From an uncultured Ruegeria sp. (lineage in GTDB: Bacteria; Pseudomonadota; Alphaproteobacteria; Rhodobacterales; Rhodobacteraceae), in contig NZ_CANMFF010000018.1 in NCBI RefSeq assembly GCF_947497005.1, forward strand, positions 1-64,000: a stretch of 64,000 bases of DNA. Reading direction: 5' to 3'. Made by a program: the position numbers and the translations under genes. The notes below the pieces were generated by a model, which was not told where the DNA came from, did not search any database, and was given only the letters and a program-made list of their open reading frames with translations. This document shows positions 17,722 through 27,185 of this stretch, piece after piece. How positions within the stretch are numbered: position 1 is the first letter of the stretch; the number at the start of each line of letters is the position of its first letter.

Positions 17722-17784
17722 GTACCTGAAGAGTTCTCGTGCGATTGATGAGACGATGGCTTTGCCACCACCGCCCCAAGTTCG

Positions 17785-19425
17785 TTACTGCCAGCTAGAA
17801 AAGACTTCCCTGGTCAGTTCGCTTTCAGGACGAAGGTTCTCGATTCCTTCATAGGGAACACCCTTTCCAAGTGACAGATGCGGGTGTTTGGCAATGGTTT
17901 TCTGATGGCGCTTGACCATGTCCTGAAAAGACGCCCCGGACCATAGGGAGTACCCGATAAGGGGATGTTCCTCGCGTGGATCTCGGTAGACATTGAACAC
18001 AGGAGCTGCTGCGCCCGGCTGGCCCGGGGCAGGCAGATGCATTTTGAATTCCTGTTTGACCACCGAGCGCAAGACCGGCCCTTCGTAAACGTAGACATAG
18101 TCGCGGCGCGAGTTACCTTCGCCTTCAAGCAGCAGCGCGGTCTGGTCGATCCCGTCAATTACACGGTCGCGCGGAATGCGGTCGGTTGCCCCTGCGATCC
18201 GAGCAAAGGTGGTAAACAGGTCTGAGACATGCACAATGTCACCCGCCGCGCTGCCGGGCTCGATTGCGCCGGGCCAGCGGATAAACGCATCGGTACGCAC
18301 ACCACCTTCAAGATGCTGCGTCTTGCCGCCGCGGTAAATCAGCTGGTTCAAGCCGGACGTCCCCTCGTAGTGATACATCAAGCCATTGTCAGCCATGATC
18401 ATGACGATGGTGTTGTCTGCCTTGCCGGTTTCATCCAGCTTGGCCAGCACCTCGCCGATCCAACCGTCCAGAATCTGTAACTTGTCGGCATGGAAGCCGC
18501 CATTGCGGGAAACCGCCTCATCAGGATAGGCAAAGTTCAGCGGGTAGAGCGGCCAGTACTGCATGAAAAACGGGTCGTCCTGCGAAGCCAGCTTCTCCAA
18601 CTGTTCCAATGCCTGACGCTGATAGCGCAGGTTCATTTCTTCGTATTTCGCCTGCGTCCATTCCTCGCCCGGCGCCATGTCGACTTCGCGAGCAAAGCCT
18701 CCCGCTTCACCTTCAACACCGGTTACTAGGCCGTAAGGTTTGAACCGCTCATCTAACTGGAACTGGTTAGACTGACCCGACGCATGGAAGCCAAGCATGT
18801 TGTTGGCAACCATCGCATCACGTGTCATCAAGCTGAGCTGAACTTGCTGATGCAAGGGAAAGGCCGCCCAGTCAAACCCCTGATTATGCGGGTAGGATTG
18901 TTCAATATCGCCCTGATGCCATTTCCCGACATGCACGGTGTTGTACCCTTCTTCCTTTAAGATTTCGGCAATCGTCACCTCTTCGGACGCCAAGCCTTCA
19001 CCGACCAACGCAACTTTGACTTCTTCCACGCCCGCGCGCACGGGATGACGACCGGTCAACATCGCTGTACGTGTCGGTGTACAGGACGGCTCGGTATACA
19101 TCCTCATCAAGGACATGCCTTCGGTGGCAAAATCGTTGATGTTGGGCGTGTCGAAACCGGTGACATAGTTCATCGTCCGGTTGCCCATCTGACCGAAGCT
19201 GACATCGTCGATCAGAATGTAAAGAATATTAGGGGACTTGCCGCCGTTGGCGTCACGGATCTCGGAAAGCTTTGCGTCGATTTCCGTATCCTGAGCATCC
19301 CATTGATCGCCAAATTGTGCGCGGAGAAACTGGAACTCTCCGTCATGAATGATGGACGCATCCTGAGCAAAGCTCGCGCCGGCCATCAGCACCATGGCTG
19401 CGGCATGTTTCAATATTAATCTCAT
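17785..19425 (-). CDS. secreted arylsulfatase-type sulfatase
   Basis: 546 residues. A Sec signal peptide ends near residue 20 (SFA-QD), so the enzyme is periplasmic. The alkaline-phosphatase-like sulfatase fold is marked by NILYILIDDVSFGQMG (metal aspartates near 73-74) and SCTPTRTAMLTGR, the C-x-P-x-R formylglycine motif with Cys115 as the residue to be oxidised; Thr replaces the usual Ser. HVGKWHQGD and MIMADNGLMYHYEGTSG are further active-site elements. It hydrolyses a sulfate ester; the substrate is unknown. A strong ribosome site (GGGGAAGGGA) precedes the start. No maturase is present in the window. Confidence 0.92.
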   Translation of the reverse strand: MRLILKHAAAMVLMAGASFAQDASIIHDGEFQFLRAQFGDQWDAQDTEIDAKLSEIRDANGGKSPNILYILIDDVSFGQMGNRTMNYVTGFDTPNINDFATEGMSLMRMYTEPSCTPTRTAMLTGRHPVRAGVEEVKVALVGEGLASEEVTIAEILKEEGYNTVHVGKWHQGDIEQSYPHNQGFDWAAFPLHQQVQLSLMTRDAMVANNMLGFHASGQSNQFQLDERFKPYGLVTGVEGEAGGFAREVDMAPGEEWTQAKYEEMNLRYQRQALEQLEKLASQDDPFFMQYWPLYPLNFAYPDEAVSRNGGFHADKLQILDGWIGEVLAKLDETGKADNTIVMIMADNGLMYHYEGTSGLNQLIYRGGKTQHLEGGVRTDAFIRWPGAIEPGSAAGDIVHVSDLFTTFARIAGATDRIPRDRVIDGIDQTALLLEGEGNSRRDYVYVYEGPVLRSVVKQEFKMHLPAPGQPGAAAPVFNVYRDPREEHPLIGYSLWSGASFQDMVKRHQKTIAKHPHLSLGKGVPYEGIENLRPESELTREVFSSWQ

Positions 19426-19449
19426 CGATATCCCTTCCCCATTTTCGAA

Positions 19450-19692
19450 TTACATCTTTCCTGCGCGCTTCAGCGACTGGGCGATTTCATCCCGAAGACC
19501 ATCCAGGGTCTCGCGGATGTCGCATTCAAACTGGTACGATTGGCTTCCTGGCTCAGTATTCATGGAGAGATATTCATCGTTAAGAAGCTGGTAGTCCCGA
19601 CAGATCTCATCGAACACGGTGTCCACGCGCCTTAAGTCCGCAATTGCGGTCTGGTGGTCGTGAAACAGGGTATCAAGATCGAGGCCTTTCAA
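19450..19692 (-). CDS. small hypothetical protein
   Basis: 80 residues, starting at TTG with a weak ribosome site. It is acidic and helical (DLDTLFHDHQTAIADLRRVDTVFDEICRDYQLL) and soluble, with no recognised domain. It lies just upstream of and co-directional with the sulfatase (24-base gap), and divergent from the regulator at 19810. Codon pattern and position favour a real gene, but the start is uncertain. Confidence 0.55.
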   Translation of the reverse strand: MKGLDLDTLFHDHQTAIADLRRVDTVFDEICRDYQLLNDEYLSMNTEPGSQSYQFECDIRETLDGLRDEIAQSLKRAGKM

Positions 19693-19809
19693 TTTCGATG
19701 ACTCGTTCGATGGATCGCGGAAATACCGGAGTGTTGGACGAATTCACTTTTAACAATAGGTTTATCGGGGCATAATACGGTGTAATCATGGATGTAACTC
19801 GCTGAAATT

Positions 19810-21174
19810 ATGAAAGTATTCAGAGAAGATACACCTCTCCTGGATGAGGGCGTTGCACCTGACGCTAAAGATGTGCGGGCCGCACTTCAGCGACTTGTCA
19901 GGTCTTCGACTTTCGCTAGTTCACGGCGATTGCAGGACTTTCTCGTCTATGTCGTCGAGGAATCTCTCAACGGCAGGGCTGGCGAAATTCGTGCCAAAAC
20001 AATCGCCATGGATGTCTACGGCGGGACCATGTCCGAGATGGCGCGGCGAGAAAATGTAGTTCGGGTGGACGCCGGTCGCCTGCGTCGCAAGTTGGCCGAA
20101 TACTATACCGGAGATGGTCGCGATGAAGGTACTGTATTCGATCTGCCAAAGGGCGGATATGCACCGAAGATATCGATCAGGTCGCCCGAGACGACTCAGC
20201 TCGATACACCTGCGCGTGGCACCAATGCGCACAGTTGGCCTGGCCCGTTCATTGGATTTGCGGGCGTTTTCATTTTTCTCTGTGTTGTAGCGGCATTTGC
20301 GTTGATTTCGACAAAGCGTGAGGTTCCATCCAGCTTGCCCGTCGATGGCCTGAGTCGAGATGGGCGCAGCGCCATATTTGATGCATCCCCCATGCGGCTT
20401 CAGGCTGTGAACCTGGCCAATTCAGGCCGGGATTTAATCTTTCCTGCGTTGGAGCCCGCGCGATTGAACGCGGCACTGACGATATTCAAAGGGGCAATAG
20501 ACAGCGACGAAAACTATTTCGGAGGCCATGCAGGGGCCGCGCAGGTTGCAGCAACGATAGCGCTGGTGACACCTGACGCCGATCCGACTGGGGACATGCT
20601 GCGTTACGCGGACACACAGGCCAGCAGGGCGATTGAATTGGCACCCGAAACGGGGTGGAGCCAATCTGCAAAGGCCTGGGTCGAATTCACCAAGGGAAAC
20701 TGGCCAGAAGCTATGGAGTTTTCGTACAGGGCACGGCGTTTGGCACCAAACGACGTACATGTGTTAGAATTTGTATCACTGATCCTTTTGTATTCAGGTG
20801 AGTTCGAAAAAGTCGTGGAGATCAGCGAAGATGCGCTGTCGAAAATCGATTTGGACAGGGGTTATGTGTTTCAGAACGCAATGGGATCTGCAAAGTTTCA
20901 TTTGAAGGATTTCGAAGGAGCCGTTTCCGCCTTTGAACAGGTGACCGAAAAGGGCGGCCCCGTCGGCCCTGTGTCTGTCGCCTATCTGATGGCGGCTCAT
21001 CAAATGCTGGGTAACGAAAGGGAAGCTCAGGCGCTGTCGGATAAACTCACTCAGGAGTGGCCTGACAGTCAGGTAGATATGTTATTTCAAAGACTGTTTG
21101 CCAATCCGAGGTACGGAGAAGAGCTTGGCGAAGCTATGAAAGATGCCAATTGGAGCCCAAAGGTTAACGAATGA
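19810..21174 (+). CDS. winged-helix-like N-domain / TM / TPR signalling protein
   Basis: 454 residues. The N-terminal part (about 20-120) has the RLQDFLVYVVEESLNGRAGEI, ENVVRVDAGRLRRKLAEYY and FDLPKGGYAPKI pattern found at the front of many alphaproteobacterial TPR proteins annotated as adenylate-cyclase-like or CadC-like; the RLRRKL...LPKGGY part resembles an OmpR/CadC winged helix. One transmembrane helix lies near 150-170. The rest is a TPR solenoid (for example AMGSAKFHLKDFEGAVSAFEQV), likely periplasmic. The layout suggests a one-component membrane-bound regulator. It is divergent from the sulfatase cluster and may control it. No catalytic cyclase domain is present. Confidence 0.7.
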   Translation: MKVFREDTPLLDEGVAPDAKDVRAALQRLVRSSTFASSRRLQDFLVYVVEESLNGRAGEIRAKTIAMDVYGGTMSEMARRENVVRVDAGRLRRKLAEYYTGDGRDEGTVFDLPKGGYAPKISIRSPETTQLDTPARGTNAHSWPGPFIGFAGVFIFLCVVAAFALISTKREVPSSLPVDGLSRDGRSAIFDASPMRLQAVNLANSGRDLIFPALEPARLNAALTIFKGAIDSDENYFGGHAGAAQVAATIALVTPDADPTGDMLRYADTQASRAIELAPETGWSQSAKAWVEFTKGNWPEAMEFSYRARRLAPNDVHVLEFVSLILLYSGEFEKVVEISEDALSKIDLDRGYVFQNAMGSAKFHLKDFEGAVSAFEQVTEKGGPVGPVSVAYLMAAHQMLGNEREAQALSDKLTQEWPDSQVDMLFQRLFANPRYGEELGEAMKDANWSPKVNE

Positions 21175-21470
21175 AGTTCGTGTCTCGGCTGTCGGAGCCT
21201 TTCCAGTACGAACTGGCCACAGTGGTTATTTAACCATACATCATTCCCAGCCACGAAGTGGTATAGGCCCTTGCCCCATCGCCGCTGGATATCGAAGACG
21301 GCCCAGACTTGCCGTTCACTCACCGCGCTGGTGTCGCACTGAGGCCCGTCATTCCTGACATTCGCTGCAATTGCACAGACTGGACGAGTGTAAGTTCACA
21401 CGTTGATTCCACGTGGTCGATCCGGCATTAAGAGTGGATTCCATTAACTTGAGTTCTCAGGTAATACGTA
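21175..21470. other. gap with dispersed repeat core
   Basis: No gene seen. The right part holds the 17-base core at 21359-21375 and repeat-like sequence; the last 60 bases must contain the promoter of the antiporter gene. Confidence 0.4.
21359..21375 (+). repeat. dispersed repeat core 1 (CATTCGCTGCAATTGCA)
   Basis: Identical over 17 bases to the copy at 16073-16089. Confidence 0.5.
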
Positions 21471-24008
21471 ATGATGGATATCGTCGTCATTACGACCATC
21501 ATCACTTCTCTTTTTGTAGTAATCGGTGTGGCGGAACCACTGGCCGCGCGAATGCGCCTGCCGTACAGCGTTATCCTCGCAGTCTTGGGAATAGTGATCG
21601 GGCTTGGCGCGACGTTCTTTCTCGACACTAACCTGACGGATGCACTAAACCCGGGGGCGCAGGCAATTATCGATCTGCCGATCCGATCAGACGTCTTCCT
21701 TTATGTTTTCCTGCCAACGTTGCTTTTTCAGGCGACACTCGGCATGAACCTGCGCAGGATGCTGGATGACTGGATGCCCATCCTGGTGATGGCCGTTGTG
21801 GCAGTGATTGTGGCGACCCTCTCCATTGGCTATGCGCTGAGTTGGGTAAGTGCGCTGCCGCTGGCCGCCTGCCTGTTGATCGGTGCGATTGTGTCGACAA
21901 CGGACCCCTCGGCGGTTATCAGCATTTTTCGATCGATCTCCGCACCGCGCAGGCTGTCGCGAATAATTGAGGGCGAAAGCCTTCTTAACGATGCGGCTGC
22001 TGTTGCCCTTTTTGGGCTGTTCATGAGCTTTGTGATGCTCGGGCGCCCGGATCCTTTACTAAGTGAAGCTATAGGGCAGATTCCGCTATTGATCGCAGGC
22101 GGAGCACTCACCGGTTGGCTCATGGCGCGCCTAGCGGTTTGGATGATGGCTTTTGTAGATCGTTGGGAAATGGCGCAGATTTCCATTTCCATTGCGCTAC
22201 CATATCTCGCCTATATTGTTGCAGAACAAAGCGTCGGGGCTTCTGGTGTTATCGCGGTGGTAGCCGCAGGTCTTACACTCAACCTCACAGGCCCCGGTCG
22301 TTTGTCACCGGTCGCTTGGACAAATCTGCAAGAAGTATGGGATCTCTTGGCCCACTGGGCAGGAGCGCTGATCTTTATTTTAGCAGCCTTACTGATACCG
22401 CGATTACTGGAAGAGGTGCGACCGTCTGACTTTGGCCTGCTGGCAGTGGTGGTTCTTGCTGCAACATTTGCACGCGCGGCGGTTCTGTTCGGGTTGTTGC
22501 CACTTCTCACGACAATCGGTCTGTCGCCAACCGTTGAACGCCCCTATCGCACCGCAATACTGTGGGGCGGGCTGCGTGGTGCCGTGACGCTGGCGCTGGC
22601 GCTGGCAGTTACTGAAAGTACACATGTCCCGCTCGAGACCAAGCGCCTGGTTGGAATCCTGGCCACTGGCTTTACGCTGTTTACACTGATTGTTCAGGGT
22701 ACAACCTTGCGCATGGTGATCACAAAACTGGGGCTCGACAGGCTCTCTCCGCTTGATGCTGCACTTTCACGGCAGGTGGTCGCGGTCGCCTTACAATCGG
22801 TTCGCGAGGACACATCCCGCATCGCGGAAAATTACAACCTGACCCACGATACCGTCAGAAACGAAGCCAAACAGTTTAGCAAACGCCTCGACGAGGCTGT
22901 AAAGGCCGCCGAAGACAGTGCGCAGATCCTTGATCGTGACCGGGTCACACTTGGCCTGATTGCGCTGGCCGGTGCAGAGCGGGATTCCGTCTTGGCCCGG
23001 ATGCGGGAACGCACCATGTCATCGGTTCTGAGTGAGAAGATTCTGTCCGATTCCGATCGACTCATTGAAGGCGCACGGACTGGCGGGCGGATCGGCTACC
23101 AGCGTGCATCAAATCGGTCCGTTGTTTACGGCAGGTCTTTTCGGATCGCCGTGTTTCTGCACAATCGGCTTCGAATTTCGTTCCCGCTCACGCGCATTAC
23201 AACGGATCGGTTCGAAAGATTGCTCATGCAGCGCCTGATCTTACAGGACCTCGATGGATTCGTCCGTGGCCGCATACGCAGAATCCATGGCCGCCGGGTT
23301 GCGGAACTGCTGGATGAAGTGTTGGCTCGCCGATCCGAGGCAGTTGAGACGGCGCTTGATGGTCTGCGGCTACAATATCCAGGCTATGCCGAAAAACTGG
23401 AACGGCGGTTTATCCGGCGCACCGCGCTGCGCCTAGAAGAACGTGAATACGCGGTCATGCGAGAAGACGGTCTTGTGGGCGCAGAACTTTTTTCGGTGTT
23501 GATGCAGGAAGTAGCGGCGCGACGTGCGTTATCTGAAGGGCGTCCGGTACTGGACATTGCCCTGAAGGGACGAGATCTGATCAGGCAGTTTCCGCTATTC
23601 TCTGATCTCGACAAAGCTTCACTGCGGAAACTCAGCCGAGCGCTGCGTACCCGCTATGCCAACGCGGGTGATACCATCATTTCCAAAGACGAATTCGCCC
23701 GGAGTGTGTTCTTTATTGCTTCCGGGGCTGTGGAAGTGGAGCTCGGCAGACACACCACGCGGTTGGGTCGAGGCGAAATGTTTGGGCAATTGGCTATGCT
23801 ATTGAAACGGCCCCGTCGCGTAAACGTGCGGGTATTGGCACCGTCGACGCTGCTTGTGCTCGACGAGGCAAGTTTCCGGCGCTTGTTAGGGCGAAGCAAG
23901 GCCATGCGGAATTCTGTCAAGATGAGCGCTGGCAAGCGCATGATCGACCCTGCGGTGCTGGACTTGAATGAACCCGCAGGATTCTCCAACCAACGGACCA
24001 ATTCTTGA
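21471..24008 (+). CDS. CPA1-type Na+(K+)/H+ antiporter with C-terminal cyclic-nucleotide-binding domain
   Basis: 845 residues. The N-terminal part, about 410 residues, has twelve or so membrane helices of the NhaP/CPA1 family. Ion-site elements are TTDPSAV (Asp145) and EGESLLNDAAAV (Asp174). A long cytosolic region follows (about 415-700), rich in charged helices (RKLAEY-like repeats of Arg and Glu). The C-terminal domain (about 700-825) is a cNMP-binding fold: FPLFSDLDKASLRKL, GDTIISKDEFARSVFFIASGAVEVELG and GEMFGQLAMLLKRPRRVNVRVLAPSTLLVLD. The phosphate cassette GEMFGQLAML...RR departs from the classical GE-x-A-L...RTA. It probably exports Na+ or adjusts pH, gated by cAMP, cGMP or another ligand. 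It is monocistronic, with repeat-containing gaps on both sides. Confidence 0.88.
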   Translation: MMDIVVITTIITSLFVVIGVAEPLAARMRLPYSVILAVLGIVIGLGATFFLDTNLTDALNPGAQAIIDLPIRSDVFLYVFLPTLLFQATLGMNLRRMLDDWMPILVMAVVAVIVATLSIGYALSWVSALPLAACLLIGAIVSTTDPSAVISIFRSISAPRRLSRIIEGESLLNDAAAVALFGLFMSFVMLGRPDPLLSEAIGQIPLLIAGGALTGWLMARLAVWMMAFVDRWEMAQISISIALPYLAYIVAEQSVGASGVIAVVAAGLTLNLTGPGRLSPVAWTNLQEVWDLLAHWAGALIFILAALLIPRLLEEVRPSDFGLLAVVVLAATFARAAVLFGLLPLLTTIGLSPTVERPYRTAILWGGLRGAVTLALALAVTESTHVPLETKRLVGILATGFTLFTLIVQGTTLRMVITKLGLDRLSPLDAALSRQVVAVALQSVREDTSRIAENYNLTHDTVRNEAKQFSKRLDEAVKAAEDSAQILDRDRVTLGLIALAGAERDSVLARMRERTMSSVLSEKILSDSDRLIEGARTGGRIGYQRASNRSVVYGRSFRIAVFLHNRLRISFPLTRITTDRFERLLMQRLILQDLDGFVRGRIRRIHGRRVAELLDEVLARRSEAVETALDGLRLQYPGYAEKLERRFIRRTALRLEEREYAVMREDGLVGAELFSVLMQEVAARRALSEGRPVLDIALKGRDLIRQFPLFSDLDKASLRKLSRALRTRYANAGDTIISKDEFARSVFFIASGAVEVELGRHTTRLGRGEMFGQLAMLLKRPRRVNVRVLAPSTLLVLDEASFRRLLGRSKAMRNSVKMSAGKRMIDPAVLDLNEPAGFSNQRTNS

Positions 24009-24458
24009 GTGATCATCAATCCGAAAAGAACCGCGACAACGGTGTTGTTTCACGGTCACCAGTCGGGTTTGGTTTTGTCGAAAGTTTTCTCCTATCAAAG
24101 GGTTGGTCACTCAAAAAAAACCGTCAATACCCTCAACATCTCGGACAATCGTCCCGGTTTCCGATCTCCCGTTTTTTAGAGCGTCAATCAAGAAGTGCAG
24201 CTGTATGAGACGGCGGGGCACGCGATCTGCGACATATCAACGGCCCATATCGGTCATTCATTGCGTCAAGCCACGCCGCATTGCAACGTCTGCACTTCGA
24301 GCATTGATGCACGGTGCAGAAATTTGAACTTAGGGCTCGAGGCTGACCTCGGTGCCGTTGCAGCAAAGCCCCTTGTCCCGCAAAAACTGACATAAGGCGG
24401 CCCAGAGCAGACCTTGAGCACTACTTTTAAATGCTGCTGATGCAACCCACATTGCGGA

Positions 24459-24475
24459 CTTTCGCTGCAAGCGCA
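24459..24475 (+). repeat. dispersed repeat core 1, diverged copy
   Basis: CTTTCGCTGCAAGCGCA: shares TTCGCTGCAA and GCA with the other copies. Confidence 0.35.
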
Positions 24476-24577
24476 TCGCCAAAAGGTGCCTAGGATGACT
24501 GCTGCGCGGACGAAACTGCTATTGCCAATTTCAGTCTGGCTGTAATGCCCGCAAATTTTTTTGAGGAGTTGTAGTCA

Positions 24578-24643
24578 GTGAACTATTCAACGTTAATATT
24601 TTTTTCCTTAGCGGCGCTTGCTTTAACGGCATCGGTGTTGTGA
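24578..24643 (+). CDS. possible 21-residue membrane micropeptide
   Basis: GTG start 8 bases after GAGGAGTT, a good ribosome site. The peptide is MNYSTLIFFSLAALALTASVL: a polar N-terminus and one hydrophobic helix long enough to cross a membrane. It could equally be a signal-peptide remnant of a lost secreted protein, or chance. Nothing else supports it. Confidence 0.25.
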   Translation: MNYSTLIFFSLAALALTASVL

Positions 24644-24674
24644 CATTAACTGTTCCAACATTGATACGCCACAC

Positions 24675-25442
24675 TCACTGTGGAGCAACCGAAGCTCTGA
24701 GCAATTCCTGCGAGTATTCGTGCTTGGGATTTCCCATCCGCAGAGTTTCGGAGGACATGACTTCCACAATCTCGCCGTTTCTCATGACAGCTAATTGGTC
24801 ACACATATGCGCAATAACAGGAAGGTCATGGGATACCATCAGATACGTCAGCCCGTGTTTCGTGCGCAGGTCAGCGAGCAAATTCAGAACTTCGGCCTGA
24901 ACGCTGACATCCAAGGCTGAAGTGGGCTCATCCAATAGCAGGATATCTGGCTCACCTGCCAAGGCCCTTGCAATGGCAACGCGCTGACGCTGACCACCAG
25001 AGAGCTGGTGCGGGTATCGAAATCGGAACCGTTGCCCAAGGCCGACATCATCCAACAGACCCGCCACACGTTTGTCGATATTGTCCAGCCCATGTAGATG
25101 CAGGGTTTCGCTGAGCACCTGATCGACTGTGTGCCGCGGATGAAGCGAAGCGTAAGGGTCCTGAAACACCATCTGCACCGTCCGGAAGAACGCGCGATAA
25201 CGTTTCGCTCCGGACAGCGCCTGACCTTCGACCTCGATGGTACCGGACCATTGCGGCGCAAGCCCCGTTATTGCGCGCAGAATGGTCGACTTTCCGGATC
25301 CACTCTCTCCCACAAGACCAAAGCTCTCACCCTGCACGACACTAAGGTTGGCACCTTTGACCGCATCAACGCGGTCGTGTGCGTGGCCGAACCAGACGTC
25401 GAGGTCCCTGATTTCCAATGCCGTCATTTCAACCTCTGACAC
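24675..25442 (-). CDS. peptide/nickel-type ABC transporter ATPase (DppF-like)
   Basis: 255 residues. Walker A GESGSGKST, Q-loop MVFQDPYASLHPRHTV, signature LSGGQRQRVAIARAL, Walker B ILLLDEPTSALDVS and H-loop SHDLPVIAH. It is shorter than the usual 320-residue DppF because the C-terminal oligopeptide/nickel region is missing; it stops soon after the core domain. It is the last gene of the importer operon; the start overlaps the end of the DppD-like gene by 14 bases. Confidence 0.88.
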   Translation of the reverse strand: MSEVEMTALEIRDLDVWFGHAHDRVDAVKGANLSVVQGESFGLVGESGSGKSTILRAITGLAPQWSGTIEVEGQALSGAKRYRAFFRTVQMVFQDPYASLHPRHTVDQVLSETLHLHGLDNIDKRVAGLLDDVGLGQRFRFRYPHQLSGGQRQRVAIARALAGEPDILLLDEPTSALDVSVQAEVLNLLADLRTKHGLTYLMVSHDLPVIAHMCDQLAVMRNGEIVEVMSSETLRMGNPKHEYSQELLRASVAPQ

Positions 25443-26277
25443 TTGGTGCGTTCGACCATGACGGGTCTCGGGCCAGGACGCTCAGATGGGTGCGCTTGTC
25501 ATCAAGTCGGGGAAGTGAATTTAACAGCCCCTGGGTATAGGGATGCTGGGCCTGATGCAGCTTGTTAGCTTCGCAGACTTCGACAATCCGGCCTGAATAC
25601 ATGATGAGAACGCGGTCGCAGAACTCGGACACGAGGTTCAGGTCGTGACTGATGAAGATCAGCCCCATACCCCGTTCCTTGACCAGCCCGTCCATGATGT
25701 TCAAAACCTGTCTCTGGACACTGACATCCAGTGCTGAGGTCGGCTCATCCGCGATCAGTATCTTGGGATTGGGGATCAGCATCATCGCGATCATGATACG
25801 CTGTCCCATACCTCCGGAAACTTCATGAGGATAGGCGCGCATCACACGCTCGGCGTCACGGATCGATACGTTTTCCAGCATCTCGATTGCCATCTTTCGC
25901 GCATGAAACTTTTTGCCGGAATTGTGTTGAAGATAGGCCTCCATGAGTTGCTCACCAACGGTTACTACCGGGTTCAACGAAAATTTGGGGTCCTGCATCA
26001 CCATAGAAATCTGCTTACCCCGGACCGCCCGCATCTCACGTTCACCTAGCTCTAGCAGATCGCGGCCTTCAAGATTGACATGACTGGCCTCTACTATGCC
26101 GGGCTTGCGGATAAGGCGCAGGATAGCCCGACCCGTCATTGACTTGCCGGAGCCGCTTTCACCGACAATACCCAACCGTTCGCGTCCCAGCGAGAACGAC
26201 ACGCCGCGTACAGCGTCGAATACGCCTTGACGGGTGGGAAAACGGACCCAAAGATCTTCGATGTCCAGCAAACTCAT
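25429..26277 (-). CDS. peptide/nickel-type ABC transporter ATPase (DppD-like)
   Basis: 282 residues. Walker A GESGSGKSM, signature EVSGGMGQRIMIAMML, Walker B ILIADEPTSALDVS and H-loop SHDLNLVSEF. The usual C-terminal Cys-rich tail (C-x5-R-C-P type) of DppD/OppD is absent; the protein ends soon after HPYTQGLLNSLP. It shares ATGA with the end of the DppC-like gene. Pairs with the 24675-25442 ATPase. Confidence 0.88.
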   Translation of the reverse strand: MSLLDIEDLWVRFPTRQGVFDAVRGVSFSLGRERLGIVGESGSGKSMTGRAILRLIRKPGIVEASHVNLEGRDLLELGEREMRAVRGKQISMVMQDPKFSLNPVVTVGEQLMEAYLQHNSGKKFHARKMAIEMLENVSIRDAERVMRAYPHEVSGGMGQRIMIAMMLIPNPKILIADEPTSALDVSVQRQVLNIMDGLVKERGMGLIFISHDLNLVSEFCDRVLIMYSGRIVEVCEANKLHQAQHPYTQGLLNSLPRLDDKRTHLSVLARDPSWSNAPSVRG

Positions 26278-27185
26278 TGTCCGTCATCCTTCGGGTCCAG
26301 AGCGTCCCTCAGGCCGTCACCCAGCAGGTTGAAAGCCAGCGATACCGTAAAAATCGCGAGCCCCGGCACGGTAGCAACCCACCAGTGGTCCAGAATAAAT
26401 CTGCGGCCCTCTGATATCATCGCCCCCCATTCAGGACTGGGCGGTTGTGCGCCCAGACCGAGGAAACCCAAGCCAGCCGCCGCCAGAATAATCCCAGCCA
26501 TATCCAGCGTGACGCGCACGATCAGCGATGAAATGCAAAGTGGCCAAATATGACGCGTGATGATCCGCAAAGGCCCCGCACCTTGCAGGCGGATCGCGTT
26601 GATATAGTCAGTCGACCGGATGGTCAGCGTTTCGGCCCGCGACATACGTGCATAGGGAGGCCAAGCCGTAAGCGAAATTGCGAGCACCGCATTTTCGATC
26701 CCGGCGCCAAGGGCTGCAACAAATGCCAGCGCCAGAACCAGACGCGGGAAAGCTAGGAAGATGTCCGTGATGCGCATCAGGACCACATCAGCCCAACCTC
26801 CGGCATACCCTGCAACAGTCCCCACCAATAGACCCGCTACTGGGGCGATCAGAGCAACCAGAGCGACGATGTAGAGCGTGATACGCGCACCATAAATCAA
26901 TCTGGACAGAATATCCCGCCCCAAACTGTCGGTGCCCAAAAGATGCCCCTCAGTTCCAATAGGCTGGAGACGGCTGGCAAGATCCTGAGAATACGGATCA
27001 TGCGGGGCCAGAACAGGGGCAAATACCGCGGTGAAAACAAGGAGTACCAGAATGGTCAGACCAACCATCGCCATGGAATTCGTTCGCAGTGTTAGCCAGC
27101 CCTTATACAGACTGGACAATCTGGCGTGACGGCGAGACGTGGGTGCGTCGGCCAGCAGCCATTGTCGCAAAGTCAAATCGCTCAT
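26274..27185 (-). CDS. peptide ABC transporter permease (DppC-like)
   Basis: 303 residues with a soluble N-terminus and six transmembrane helices. LGTDSLGRDILSRLIYGARITLYI is the hallmark of DppC/OppC permeases. The EAA-type loop is near YINAIRLQGAGPLRIITRHIWPL. The ATG overlaps the DppB stop by 4 bases. Confidence 0.92.
   Translation of the reverse strand: MSDLTLRQWLLADAPTSRRHARLSSLYKGWLTLRTNSMAMVGLTILVLLVFTAVFAPVLAPHDPYSQDLASRLQPIGTEGHLLGTDSLGRDILSRLIYGARITLYIVALVALIAPVAGLLVGTVAGYAGGWADVVLMRITDIFLAFPRLVLALAFVAALGAGIENAVLAISLTAWPPYARMSRAETLTIRSTDYINAIRLQGAGPLRIITRHIWPLCISSLIVRVTLDMAGIILAAAGLGFLGLGAQPPSPEWGAMISEGRRFILDHWWVATVPGLAIFTVSLAFNLLGDGLRDALDPKDDGQ

Larger units (their letters stand above)
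24009..24674. other. gene-poor gap with repeat sequence and one micro-ORF
   Basis: No normal-sized gene. It holds repeat-like sequence (about 24180-24480, including a diverged core at 24459) and a candidate 21-residue ORF at 24578-24643. Confidence 0.4.
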
